DNA of 64,000 bases from Lasioglossum baleicum (Eukaryota; Arthropoda; Insecta; Hymenoptera; Halictidae): positions 10,637,461 through 10,701,460 of the forward strand of contig NC_134933.1 of NCBI RefSeq assembly GCF_051020765.1. Reading direction: 5' to 3'. Of this stretch, positions 39,960 to 51,198 are shown piece after piece. Made by a program: the position numbers and the translations under genes. Below the pieces are notes generated by a model that saw only the letters and a program-made list of their open reading frames with translations, did not search any database and was not told where the DNA came from. Position 1 is the stretch's first letter. Every line of letters begins with the position of its first letter.

Positions 39960-40440
39960 GGATTGAGGTAATGTGTATCGGTCCCGGCCGGAGGCTGTGT
40001 GTATGCGTGTGACAGCGGATGAATAAGAGAGACAGGGAAAGGAGAGGGGCTGGGAGGTATATGGCAGAGGCAGAGAGAGGAGGACAGCGGTGCTGGAGTT
40101 TGTCCAGACAATGTAGGTACGTGTTTCGGTAGCGGTGCGATCCGGCCTCGACGGTGGTGGTGCTGGTGGCGGCGAGCGCGTGTAAACCGCTGGGTCAAGT
40201 ATAACCGGTCCCAGAGTTCCCGGAGCAGCCGGAGGCAGCAAGCAGTCTACCGGTGCGACACGCAGCTGGTTATCGCTGGTAGACTCCCTGGCACCGACCT
40301 GGCCAACTAACGCAACAGGGACACACAAGGGGCCGGCCCCGGCTCGACAAGGAGCGACAGAGACAAAGAGAGACGACCGTTCGCCGGTAGATCGCCTCGA
40401 GATCATTTCTGAGAAGAGATGTGTCCTATCCCGCCGTATC
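39960..40440 (+). promoter_or_regulatory. CpG-rich island, candidate promoter or non-coding first exon
   Basis: GC content and CG density rise abruptly relative to both sides, with GGTGGTGGTGCTGGTGGCGG inside and an ATGTAG|GTACGT that could be a donor near 40111. No protein-like frame. It could be a distal gbb 5' exon or the start of a non-coding RNA; strand is a guess. Confidence 0.3.
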
Positions 40441-40453
40441 ACTGATCGATACT

Positions 40454-40960
40454 AAGCGCGACCGAATCGCTCGCCCTATTTCCTTCACTTCAATTACTCT
40501 CCCAGGAGGGACCGCAACGAGTAAAGTAAAATTTTCATCGCGTTAAGGAAGGCGTAGCTTTTTTATTCCTCCCAATTACGCTCACAAAAGACACCATAAA
40601 TTTTTATAATTAAGCGCGACCGATACGCCTACCCTATTTCTTTCACTCCAATTATATATGTGCTCCCAGAAGGTAAAGAAACCCGTAAAGTAAAATTTTC
40701 ATCGCGTTACACCTAAGACAGGCGTAGCTTTTTCATTCCTTCCAATTACACTCCCAAAAGACATTTTTATGTACCCGCAACAATCCCACCGTATCACTGA
40801 TCGATACTAAGCGCGACCGAATCGCTCACCCTATTTCCTTTACTCCAATTACACTCCCAAAAGATACCGCGTTACATATAAGAAAGGCACACACATAGCT
40901 TTTCCATTCCTCCCAATTACACTCCCAAAAGGCAGCATAAATTTTTATGTACCCGCAACA
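40454..40960. repeat. Three diverged tandem copies, period ~157-196 bp
   Basis: AAGCGCGACCGA occurs at 40454, 40612 and 40808, each followed by CCCTATTTC and TCCAATTA or a variant. GTAAAGTAAAATTTTCATCG and TTCCTCCCAATTAC are also repeated. Confidence 0.8.
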
Positions 40961-41715
40961 AACTGGCAAGCTGTCTGCCGAGTGTTACCTGCTCCGATTG
41001 AATTGTTGTAAGAGATTGAATAAAGTTCTTGATCAACGCTGGAAACATTAGTGAATTTTTTGTTAGCCTCGCTGGAGTATCGAACGGAGATTTATAAATC
41101 GGACAGATGTGGGGGAGATAAACTTTCCATGAGCTAGAAACTCGTACGCAGTCGGTATTTCATTCTTGCGAAATTGTTTATGAGCTGATGTGTATAGTTG
41201 CACTCGCAAATGGAGGAGTGAGAGAGGGAGAGGAACAAATTAGCAGAGCTGTCTACCTCATCTGTTTAACACTTTCAATGCGTTTCTGACGATCTAAAAC
41301 TCGCCCCAACGCGAATTTTTTAAAGTTTTATTTTTTTTGTGAAATCTGAATATTACCTTCTGGAAATCACTTTTATGAAATAAATACATTTTTTCTCAAA
41401 AATTTTGAGCTGAAATCGCTAGGTCCGTTTGTCAGTTCCAGAACGGACTCGTGTTGTCGAGTTGTTCTTAAGTCAGTTCCAGAATTGACCCGTATTGAAC
41501 GTGTTAAACTGAACATGTTACATAATGGTATGCAAGACTCGTGACAACCCAAGAGTTCACTCAGCCGCAAGGTGAAAACCAGGCAGTTTCGTACTTTTCC
41601 ACGTAGCCATTGATTCCCTCGTCGTGTCTTTCCCACGACCACTGCCAAATAGCCGCCCACGCCAGTCCGGCGAACCTTAAGTAATTATTTATATATAGAC
41701 ATATATTTAAATATA

Positions 41716-42365
41716 CAGTGGTCCACAAAAGTGTTCGTACGGCCTTTAAGATAGAATAACTTTTTTATAATTGGACCAAATGACCTGATGTTTTGTAAGC
41801 AATTAGAAGCATTGATTTACTAGATGATGTGCAAAAAAAGATTTTAAAGAAATTATAATTTAAAAGGTTACATGCAAAAATAAAAAAGACATTTTCTAAA
41901 ACTCTTTTATTTGGTCCCTTAATGAAAATTTAAAATATATGCCTTGTAGATCTATGTTAGTTATACACATATTGAACATTTCATCGAAATCGTTTGACGC
42001 AGGAAAAAACGACACGCATCGAAAGATGTACGATTCTGTGGATTTTAGGCAGAAACTGATTAAAAGTCGTGAAAAAAGTATCTCAATCGATTTCGATGAA
42101 ATTTTCAGTATGTGTATAACTAACATAGATTTACAAAACATATATTTCAAATTTTCAATATTAAGGCCCCAAATAAAAAAGTTTTAAAACATGCCTATTT
42201 TATTTTTGCATGTAACCTTGTAAATTATAATTAGTGGAAAATTTTTTTGCACATCATTTAGTAAACCAATGATTCTAATTGCTTACAAAATATCAGGTCG
42301 TTTGGTACAATTATAAAATAGTTATTCTGCTTTAAAGGGTGTACGAACACTTTTGTGGGCCACTG
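41716..42365. mobile_element. 650-bp Tc1-like element that is nearly one complete inverted repeat (family A)
   Basis: CAGTGGTCCACAAAAGTGTT at the left after TA; right end ACACTTTTGTGGGCCACTG. The inverse arms extend about 290 bp each: TTTTGTAAGCAATTAGAAGC mirrors GCTTACAAAATATCAGG with shifts, and ATGTTAGTTATACACATATT mirrors the sequence near 42110. Only about 60 bp remains as a loop. There is no transposase frame; the two near-identical open frames on opposite strands are mirror images of the arms. Confidence 0.88.
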
Positions 42366-43427
42366 AATATTGTATATTAGATAATTGCACAAGTTTGTGC
42401 TCGATTTTGTACTGTACAAACTATATAATTGATTTTGACAAAGCTGTATTCTTAAAATCGGGCAGGAACTTGTGCAATCATCTAGAATTCGGACGAATTT
42501 AATAATATTCAAACTGTTTTGAATAATGGTATGACAATTTTGACTGGCGCCTCAGAGTCGCAATTCGAGTGTAAAGGGTTAAAATATGTCTGAATGTATA
42601 ATTATCGGTTGGTAAGGAGTCTTGAAGTTTCTTTGTAATTCTCGTAGTTCTAGTTTCATGTTCTTTGCCATTCATGCGACTGTTGCACAGGGTTAAACAA
42701 CCAAATTACGCCAAGTATCTCAAGAAAAAGTGTGACAATCCATAAAACAAGAACAGGAAAATTCGAAAATAATTCGTAGTCCCATTTAATGAGTTGTATT
42801 TATATAAATAGAAGGCTTTCTCTATCCAGTTTCCAGTTTCGCGGAACTCCTGTTTTTATACCACGGTTACGTTCCCCGAACTGCATATATGTAGCATTGC
42901 TCGCAATGATTATTATGAAAGCGAATATTCTACGCGTTTGCTCAGAAAATTGCTCGAAATCGAAACAACGGATTGAATTGAATTTTCTCACAAGAATAAT
43001 TTCCACAGTCGATCTTCCCGTAACTTTCAGCAACACCAGAGGTAAATTTTACATCGATATAATTTTTCTACGCACATAATATTGTATATGATAACATTTA
43101 ACGTTCAAACCATTTTTGATTAGAGGAGATAGTTTAGCAACGAGAAGACAATGAAGGGCGCGGACGAATGCGTTGATTGGCTTGTAAATGGATTGTGTTT
43201 GGATGACGGTTACTGAAATTCGACTGTTTTGTGTGCGCCAGCCCGTTGTTATCCTCCGCCGGATTTTCTACGGTGAAATGTAGCGAATCACTCGGTTGGC
43301 AGGCTGAACTAAAGTGCAGAGTCGTCGAGTTTTCTTTGAGAAGATAATCTCCGGGGGAGGGATTTCCCCGGTGAACGCACCTCTGGATTCTGCAGCGGCC
43401 GATGCTCGACGGGAATTCGCCCTGAGG

Positions 43428-43500
43428 GCACTCTCCCTTCCTTTCCCTCTCCCTTTCTCTCCTCTCCTCTCCTTCTTTCCCTTTAACTTCTTTTTTTATT
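43428..43500. repeat. Polypyrimidine (CT-rich) tract
   Basis: CTCTCCCTTCCTTTCCCTCT and similar words for about 70 bp; simple-sequence DNA. Confidence 0.8.
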
Positions 43501-44150
43501 GTTGGCTCTCTACCCTCCCACCATTCCCTCACATGCACGCTCCTCTCTCTTCTGCTCTGCCACATTTTTTATTTACCTCCTATATTCCTCTATTTACTTT
43601 ATTTATTCCGTAGCTGTTTCTCTTGGCTGAGAAAGAGAGGGAGAGGGGATCCTGGTGCAGGTCAGACAGAGAAAGGATACTGGGGGTGGGGGGAAGATGT
43701 GAACTGCCAGGGATCTCTTGCTTTTCTTCGGGAGCTTCATCGACGGACGTGCTGGATGACGAGCCAGGGCTGTAAGCTACCAACGTTTTATTGGATCAGA
43801 CTGATACGCATCGGTAATGATACTTTCGGGATTATCGCCTCCGAAATAAACCCATTAAAACCACCTGTGCCCGAAAATGCACACCTGATGTGTTTCGACA
43901 TCGGCGGGAATACCAAAATTTGCTCTTTCCATTCCATGCGCCGTTTTACATTCTAAATTCACCCTTCTCTTCCAAGTCAGATTCAACCAAATCCATTTCA
44001 TCCTTTTCCAAATCAGATTCAACCTTTTGCAAATCAATTTCACCCATTAAGAATATTTAAAATTAATTACATATATTTATTTAGACACACGTGAGCGGTG
44101 TCACCACTGCGAGTGAAACGTAAGACTCGATACGCTCCAATAAATACGTA

Positions 44151-44400
44151 CAGTTAGGAGCATAACTGATTCCACACACTTTAAATCCGAACTACTTTTT
44201 TATGAATGGACCAAACGACTTCAATGTCCCTGTAAGACTATAAGAATTAGTTTAGTAAATGACGTCTGAAAAATATGTTGAAAAAATGCATTTGGTCGGA
44301 ATTGTGAAAAACAATAGTAAAAATTGATTTTTACAACTTTGTTAGCTAGGCGCCAATAACGAAAATTTAAAACATGTACTCGGTTAACTCGTATAAACTA
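44151..44400. mobile_element. Tc1-like arm (GGAGCATAAC subfamily of A)
   Basis: TACAGTTAGGAGCATAACTG at the left, then CACACACTTTAAATCCGAAC and CCAAACGACTTCAATGTCCC. It matches the inverse of the right half at 59290-59641. The opposite end is lost and a family B tail follows (about 44430-44475). Confidence 0.7.
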
Positions 44401-45052
44401 TATACACTATATACAGACAATAATCTTAATATTTTTACTGTTTTATATTTCACCCAGTTAACTTCTTCATAAATGTACACTCTTCAATTTCTATTCGGGC
44501 TCGTGCATTATAAAATTAAAGAGCTCTATGGACAGGCTTCCGCGCGGAGCAAATTTGTCCCCGTTCAGACTCGCGAGTAAGGAAATCTTGTCGGGTAAAC
44601 AAATATTTCTTGTAACAAACTGGATATTACGAGCCTTACGCTGGCTTTTATTGGCAGATTAATGATACTACCGACTCAGATTCGCTTTCACCGTCGTCCG
44701 CCCACCCCGGCCCCTTTTTGCTTTTATGGCCGGTTGCGCATAAATATGATACACGGCTTACTTTTTCCTTTTTTATTTCTCTATAATCTCCTACGAAAAA
44801 CGCGAAGCTCGTTTTGCGTCTTTGGAAATTTACCTCGACGACGAGTCGCGTTTCTTTGGATCCGGATCGAGCACTTTGTTGATCCAACGAACGAAGCTGG
44901 ATCAGCTTTCGGCTTGATTTCTCAGTTATTTTTATTTAAGAAAATAGGAAATAGATTTATTCATCTTACATAAGCTAGGTTTACATCAGTGTGTCTTACG
45001 TACTTATAATATCAATTAATTAATATCTCAATAACAATGTAACACTTCTAAG

Positions 45053-45252
45053 TAGACAGCGGATGTTTGTGCAAAATAAACATTTTCAACCTGAATCGCA
45101 ACACAAGGAGCGAAACAGAAGTGTATTTTTTCTTAATATGTGTTTAACAGACTTAAAATTAATATAACAGTATTTTTAAAACCTTTTAATGTTTTTACTG
45201 TTTTAAATTGCATCTATTCATTTTTGTCATAAGTGCATCAAATCCACTATTT
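45053..45252. mobile_element. Family B miniature element, nearly complete
   Basis: TAGACAGCGGATGTTTGTGC to CATAAGTGCATCAAATCCACT, 200 bp, very like the 20179 copy including the flanking TTATAAGCAAA after its right end. Confidence 0.8.
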
Positions 45253-45793
45253 ATTTATAAGCAAACAGAAAACAGCTTATATTCAACGAGAAGAGTTTTA
45301 ATCAAGTTAGGCGGCTTATGTCGAGAATGATGAAGTCCGATGTACGTCATTCATTAATTCGACACTTTGTTTGTAAACAGCAGATGCGTCTGCGATGATG
45401 TCATCGGTTGTAAATTGGCTATAGGCTTCGGTAATTTTTGGCATTTACGTTGACGAGCTATTTACAATGTTTGCGCGGTGATTTATGGCGCGCAGACACC
45501 GTTCGTGAATCATCGAGAGACGAGGAAAACACAAATAAATAACGAGAAAATAAAGACCCTCGTTTAAAAATATCGTAAATGACGAGTTCAATCTCTATTT
45601 TAGTATTACATTGAATCACTTCTTGTTACCCCTCCGGTATAATGACCTATTATACAATGTTTAAACGCCATTGAAAGCAATCGTAATTGGTTTTATAAGT
45701 CGGCGATTTTCGAATTACTATAACACGGAGTTTATTCGCATTTCTAAATGCAAAATATTCGAAAATTGATACGCGCAAGTGGATCACGATTTA

Positions 45794-46045
45794 CAGTGCT
45801 CCGTTTATATTCCGGACGCTCTAAAAAAAAAACAATAACTTTTTTAACATTGATCTATACGATTTAACTTTTTTTGGGGAGTTAGAGCTAGTTTACTACA
45901 GGATGTGAAAAGAAATTTTTTTCAAAAATTGTAATTTGTCGGAATTGTAGAGAAAATAGTAAAAGTTGGATTTTACAACTTTTCTATGTGGGCCTATATT
46001 GAAAATTTAAAAAATACCGATATATTTCTCAGCTAAATTGAACCG
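45794..46045. mobile_element. Tc1-like left arm (GCTCC subfamily of A)
   Basis: TA|CAGTGCTCCGTTTATATTCC, then AGTTAGAGCTAGTTTACTAC and GTAATTTGTCGGAATTGTAG, paralleling the inverse of 11215-11510. No right end seen. Confidence 0.65.
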
Positions 46046-46739
46046 TTGAGGTGCGTCTGTGAGATTAAATTCTATGGCTCCCATTTTATAGTTCTCCATC
46101 TGAAAATTCTAATAAAACTGTTCACTGGGATACTCGAAAAGGCGTCGCATCTAGAATGGTCCGAGGATGAAAACATGGTAGTCATAATATTTAAACAATT
46201 GTTTACCTGTTCCAGCTGTTCCCATTTCTGTGACTAACAATAAGTGTCTTATAATTTTGACAGATCAGCTGAAGGAAGTTTCAACTGTTTTCAGCACTGT
46301 CACAGAAAGCGAGAAATTTCCGATAGTGCGCAATTGCATTTATTGTGCAATTCAATTAAATGAAAAAATTATATAGTAATAATCTGAATAATTTTGTAGT
46401 CGCTTTCCGAAAAATTAATTTTTCAGTTTGGAGCCTGCGTTGTTGAGGCTGCACCGGAAACGGAGGAGGACAGTTTTAACATCGATGTGCGGTTATCTCT
46501 TGGAATTCTGCGTAGCTAGCTGATAAAGATCCAAGGGGTTGAAAAACTGGAGGAATTTCCAGGTTCGGTCGGCCGCCATCGCACAGTGTTTCTTCGTTAA
46601 CCCTGGTCTCCGGCACGACGTTAGAGTGCCGAGTAACACCAACGATCAGGGCTGGTGAACGCCGCCTACTTCTTCGGCAGGGGCGGTCCTATCTCTATGA
46701 CCCAGGGCCGTGCAAATGCTTTCGAAAATTCGGTAGACT

Positions 46740-46902
46740 GGCCCCTTGCAACAAACAGGGACGAAATAGAAATTGATTTTCTTTCTTACCATGTTTATTG
46801 GGCTGAAAATTATATGAAAGTACTTTTCATTTTTCTAATATTTCACTGTTTCAAATTACAGCTACTCATTTTTGTCATAAATGCATAAAATCCGCTGTCT
46901 GG
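46740..46902. mobile_element. Family B miniature element, left end lost
   Basis: Ends ATAAATGCATAAAATCCGCTG followed by TCTGG. Begins inside the family at TTGCAACAAACAGGGACG. A second copy (46943-47121) follows within 45 bp. Confidence 0.75.
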
Positions 46903-46942
46903 TGTTGTCACGTTAAGAATCAAAATAAAACAGAAATTGATC

Positions 46943-47121
46943 ACCAGATCTTTATGCAACATAAAAATCTTCTACTTTAATTGCAACAGACTGGGATGAA
47001 ATAGAAATTGTTTATTGGGCTGAAAATTATGTAACACTATTTTTAAATTCTTCTAATGTTTTACTGCTTCAAATTACAGCTACTCGGTTTTGCTATAAAT
47101 GCATAAAATCCACTGTTTATT
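46943..47121. mobile_element. Family B miniature element
   Basis: CACCAGATCTTTATGCAACA to ATGCATAAAATCCACTGTTTA; it is most similar to the copy at 20538-20712 (shared GGGATGAAATAGAAATTGTT). The left terminus lacks AGCGG. Confidence 0.75.
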
Positions 47122-47731
47122 GATCACCATCAAATTAAACAATTGAATTGATGACTGAATTAGCATCGCGAACAGAAATAGATTGAAGGAGATGCGACTG
47201 GAATTTTTCGAGGTGTTCAGCGACTATTTTAGGTGTAAAAGTGCATTCGCTGGCAACCGTGTGCAGCGATTACAGGAAGAACAAGGAGATTTGCAAGCGC
47301 AACGTGTTCTCCGGGCGGTTGCAAGGTAAAAATTTTTACGTCGACCGCGAGATGCTCCGATGTAAAGTGAATTCCGTGTTACAGTCGTTCCCGTATCCGA
47401 ACGATACCGCGTGCTTTCTGTTACGTAAGGTGACGGGTTACATTGTAATACACGTTCGCGAACTTCTTCGAAACCTTGCGAACACCCGGTGTTACATGCA
47501 ACATTCCGCGAATGCCGCAATAGGCGTACAAGCGGCGTGTATACGCAACACGTTGCACACTTGTCGAACAATCTAATCGTGAGCGTACCGTTTCACTCTG
47601 CATGTAAGTACACGAGCTATCCTTCATTTTCGCGGCTCTCCGTATCACGGCCCTCCATCGTCGTCAATAATATTGTTCTCGTACCACGGAATGCTGATCG
47701 GACCGAGTTAAGCTCGCGGATCAAAATCAAT

Positions 47732-47950
47732 GATCGTGGATAGACTTGCAGATGGTTTCTGCGAAGACCATGGTCAAACGGTTTTTCATCTTGTGCGAAT
47801 TTTATTTTCACCTCAGTAGGAGTATTAAAAGAAGAATGACATTTCTGTTTCTGATCGTGGATAAACTTGCAGACAGTTTTTGGGAAGACCATGGTCAAGC
47901 GGTTCTTTATCTTGTGCGGATTTTGTGTACGTTTACGACAAAAACGAGTA
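47732..47950. repeat. Tandem duplication, period ~121 bp, two copies, next to a family B fragment
   Basis: GATCGTGGATAGACTTGCAG at 47732 recurs as GATCGTGGATAAACTTGCAG at 47853; GAAGACCATGGTCAA and CTTGTGCG follow in both. A diverged family B fragment (TAGACTGCAAAAATCTTTAT) starts at 47957. Confidence 0.85.
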
Positions 47951-48329
47951 TTCGTAGACTGCAAAAATCTTTATAAAATAAAAATATTCTGCAATGATTG
48001 TGAGAAGCAGGAATAAAATAAAAATTGATTTCATCCCTTAATGACTTTGTTACGTTAAAAACAACATTACAATATTCTTGAATTTTTCTAATCTATTACT
48101 GTTTTATATTTCACCCAACTAATATCTTCGTACTACTAGTTTCAGCCCGGTAAGATTGTTAAAAGAAGAAAGACATTTCTGTTTCGCCCCTGTTTCTTGC
48201 AATCAATGCAGACATTTTCCATTTTGCATGAAGTTTCATGATTAAGAATCGCGGATCAATGTAACGGTGACTTTTAACCCTTTGCGAATGAGGATTTCCT
48301 AGGATACTTTGTTCAAATTGCTAACCGTA

Positions 48330-48420
48330 ACCCTTTTAACGTCTTAAAGACATCTTTAACAGTTTTGTAACATAAGACGTTCAGAAAACGTTCATAGGGC
48401 GTTCAACACGTCTCTATGCC
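48330..48420. repeat. Dispersed GACGTCTTTAA repeat, copy 1
   Basis: On the minus strand it reads GAACGTTTTCTGAACGTCTT followed by ATGTTACAAAAC and ends GTCTTTAAGACG, matching 57318-57440. A third partial copy is at 61945-61985. Confidence 0.6.
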
Positions 48421-48894
48421 ATCTGGGAATGTAATTGAATAACTTCGCAAATGTAATTCGTGAAGTGATCCAATTGTAACTCAACATAACTGACCACGAT
48501 CTACAACTTCTGGAGTAACAGGGTTACTCGAAAGCTAGACAGCAATTTTTGAAACACAGTCGAGTTTTTCTCGCAGGATCAGTTCGATCGATCGCTAGAG
48601 ATCGTTCATGGATCACGGGAGCACCTCGGTCCAAGGCCAGTCTCCACGAAAGATTGAAACACTGGTGTGACAGAAGAGGGTTGCGTGTAGAGAATAGAGT
48701 CCAGGGAAAGGAAAATTTGTATGAAAGGAACACGGTAGAAAAGAGTATTGCTGAACAGTGGTAAAAATGGCTCCTAACTGTATACGAGTCATGAATGATT
48801 ATTTTAATTTGTTAATGAAGTGTTCATACTTCCACGAGCGGTAGTGTACATACGCGTGGCTACCGGCGTGGTAAGGTAAAGCAAAGAGGCAAAA

Positions 48895-49010
48895 CGATGC
48901 GAGAGGCGATGAGAGACGAGACGAGACGAGGCGAGGTAAGACGAGAACAGTGAGACGAGGCGAGGCGAGACAAGACGAAGTGAGGCGAAGTGAGGTGAAA
49001 CGAGGGAACG
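48895..49010. repeat. GACGAGGCGAG simple repeat
   Basis: About 115 bp of decayed GACGAGGCGA-like words, purine-rich on the + strand, upstream of the gbb leader. Open frames on both strands across it are a by-product of the repeat. Confidence 0.85.
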
Positions 49011-49405
49011 CGCGCGCGATCGTCAAGAGGTAAAGGCAAAGGAAGGCAAAAGCGAGGCGTGGCTCTGTTGGAGGAGCGGTACGGCCCTGGGAGGCGGTGG
49101 TGAGGCCTCACGGAGGAGCAGCGACGACGAGGAGGTGCACGGCACGGGCCAGACAAACAGACTGGCACTGGCATCACGGGAGTCGGCGGCAGTGGTCACC
49201 GGTACTCGCCGAGACGGTCTCGAGAGTCACCCGAGATCGCGGTTGGTGAACGTGCGCGGCGTGCATCGCTTTAAATCGCAGACGAAAGTGCGCGCAATGT
49301 GTTTGCAACGATTCATTCGGAAAATCGGTTACGAGATCGGCCCGCCGGGTCCGCGAGTGTCCGAGCCTGTGGGAAACTAAAAAAAAACGCAGAAAGGTCG
49401 AAGGT

Positions 49406-50157
49406 GATCGGTGTTAGCCGTCCGATCCACGGATGCGCGGATCTACCGATCGGTTAACAGAGTATCGTGAAAGACGTGTTTGAAATTTGTGCGGTGATAG
49501 AACCGATAGACGAGTACTTCGATCGACGGGACCTACCGATCTACCTATCGGTCAACCGAGGATCGAGAAAACGGTAGTGTTTGGAACTGGTGAAGTGCTA
49601 GATCGAGATAGACAAGCACAACGATCGGCGGATGCGCGGATCGTAGCGATCCCATCGATCCTGGAGAAGAAGTGGCGATATAGCGATCGGTAAAAGGAGG
49701 ATCTCGAAGGGGTATCGACTAAGGTGGAAAACGGTAGTGTTTGAAACTGGTGAGGTGCTCGATCGAGATAGACAAGTAACGATCCAGTCGATCTTCGAGG
49801 AGAGGGGGCAACAGCGATCGGTAGAAGCAGGATCGAGAAAGGTGGAAGACGGTAGTGTTTGAAATTTGTGCGGTGTTAGGATCCAGATAGACAAGTAGAC
49901 CGATCGACGGATGCGCGGAGCGTAGGGATCTCGAAGAGGGGCGATATAGAGATCGGTAAAAGGAGGATCTGGAAGAGGATCGAGGAAGGTGGAAAACGGT
50001 AGTGTTTGAAACTGATGAGGTGCTAGATCGAGATAGACAAGTAACGATCCCGTCGATCTTCGAGAAGAGGGGGCAACAGCGATCGGTAAAAGGAAGATCT
50101 CGAAGAGGATCGAGGAAGGTGGAAAACGGTAGTGTTCGGAGGTTTGTGCGGTGTTGG
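49406..50157 (+). repeat. GATCG-rich minisatellite in the presumed gbb 5' leader
   Basis: CGGTAGTGTTTG-type anchors stand at about 49572, 49731, 49850, 49998 and 50128, spacing 119-160 bp. Each unit carries AGATAGACAAG, AGCGATCGGTAAAAGGA and GGTGGAAAACGGTAGTG in the same order. Earlier degenerate units reach back to about 49406. The repeats keep long frames open on the minus strand but look non-coding. They end about 190 bp before the gbb start. Confidence 0.85.
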
Positions 50158-50230
50158 ATAGAGAGGTTGATCGCGGCTCGATCGCCGTCGCGGCGGTCCC
50201 GCTCGGCGTCCACGTTGGTGGCTCGATAGG

Positions 50231-50343
50231 AACGACGACGACGACGACGACGTCGTCGTCGTGCGAGCCCCGACGTAGGAGGAGGAGGAGGCGGTGGCGT
50301 AGGGGGAGGTGGTGTTGGTGGAGGTGGTGGTGGAAGCGGCGGG
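50231..50343 (+). promoter_or_regulatory. GAC/GTC hairpin followed by a G-rich tract just upstream of the gbb start
   Basis: 50231-50262 is (ACG)n running into (GTC)n around GACGTC, a near-perfect hairpin of about 15 bp per arm. 50277-50343 is GGA/GGT-rich (GGAGGAGGAGGAGGCGGTGG, GGGGGAGGTGGTG), able to form G-quadruplex-like structures in RNA. The tract ends eight bases before the first ATG. Such structures could limit scanning; this is inference. Confidence 0.5.
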
Positions 50344-50350
50344 AGACAGA

Positions 50351-50804
50351 ATGGTGGGTTCTTCCGGGCCGTGTCGCGACCGAGCGGAAAGACGCGGCGA
50401 GATGTCGCCGCGCCGTCTCGCGCCCCTGCTGATCCTCGGGACGATCCTCGCCGGCCTGACGAGCACCGCCGCCGCGGACAGGATGAGCGGCCTCTACGTC
50501 GACAATGGATTCGACCAGACAGTCGTCCACAGGGTGGTCAGCCAAAGGGAAAAACGGGAGGTCGAACACGAAATACTGAACCTTCTGGGGTTGCCTGATC
50601 GGCCGAGGAATACAGCCGGCAGACCGCCCCAGGTCAAGAGGTCAGCACCCAAGTTCCTTCTGGACATTTACAAGAATGCGCTCGGCGAGGACGAAGACGA
50701 GAAGCCAATCGGAGAGCAACGGAGGGTCAGCGAGTTCGACCTTACCGGTCAAGATCTCAGGGCCATCGACCAGAGCGACGTCATCATGACCTTTACCGCG
50801 CACA
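50351..50804 (+). CDS. gbb: BMP5-8 / glass bottom boat ligand, first coding exon (rest outside window)
   Basis: Ends GCGCACA|GTAAGT in phase 1 after 151 residues. Two in-frame starts: 50351 (AGAATGG, strong context) or 50402, which gives a cleaner signal peptide (MSPRRLAPLLILGTILAGL, cut near TAAA-DR). The N-terminal prodomain is diagnostic: EHEILNLLGLPDRPR, then SAPKFLLDIYKNAL, an acidic linker, and SDVIMTFTAH. These match the BMP5/6/7/8 and insect gbb/60A prodomain, not the Dpp/BMP2-4 one. The protein is secreted, dimerises and is cut by furin to a C-terminal ligand for BMP type I and II receptors, with roles in tissue patterning and neuromuscular signalling. The ligand domain exons are absent here, so exon 2 must be beyond 64000 or unrecognised. 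Confidence 0.92.
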
Positions 50805-50884
50805 GTAAGTCATTATTCTGGCCCGCTTCTCTATCTCCTCTCGCTATTCACCCTCTCTTTCTCTTCGTGTCTATGTGGCATCGT

Positions 50885-51198
50885 TAGACTGCGGATTTTA
50901 TGAATTTATGAGAAAAATGGGTATGTATGATTTAAAGCAGTGGACATGTTTAAAGTATTTAAGCACATCAATGTGTGTCTATGTGTCATCATTAGACTGC
51001 GGATTTGATGCACTTATGAGAAAAATCTGTACGTACAATTTAAACCAGTGGACATGTAAGAAATATTTAAGTACACATCAATGTGTTGGTTCCAGCTTAA
51101 GAGGATAATTAAAACAAGAATGTACAATTCTTATTTGGCTCCTGTGTCCTGCAATCAATGCAAACATTTTTTATTTCGCATAAAGACCCGCAGTCTAG
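50885..51198. mobile_element. Family B miniature element with an internally duplicated left end
   Basis: TAGACTGCGGATTTTATGAA at 50885 and TAGACTGCGGATTTGATGC at 50994, each followed by TTATGAGAAAAAT and CAGTGGACATG, show a 109-bp tandem duplication. The right end is CGCATAAAGACCCGCAGTCTAG. Confidence 0.8.

Larger units (their letters stand above)
38989..49400. other. Intergenic region between CWC15 and gbb, rich in repeats
   Basis: More than 10 kb with no coding exon I can support. It contains the elements at 39322, 41716, 44151, 45053, 45794, 46740 and 46943, the duplications at 40454 and 47732, and GC-rich islands at about 39960-40440, 43230-43420, 46440-46720 and 47220-47700. The open frames over the islands lack recognisable domains. 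Confidence 0.55.

Noticed and set aside
39876..40442. 188-codon minus-strand frame over the CpG-rich island
   Set aside because: Proline/serine-rich reading of simple GC-rich sequence, open in other frames too, with no domain or splice support.
41896..42187. Two similar ~83-aa open frames on opposite strands (SMLVIHIL words)
   Set aside because: They are the two arms of the family A hairpin element read in both directions.
49598..50569. 323-codon open frame on the minus strand with repeated YLSISI/FPPSS-type words
   Set aside because: It is antisense to the gbb leader minisatellite and the gbb exon. Its repeats are the DNA repeats translated, and several frames are open there for the same reason. 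No domain is recognisable.
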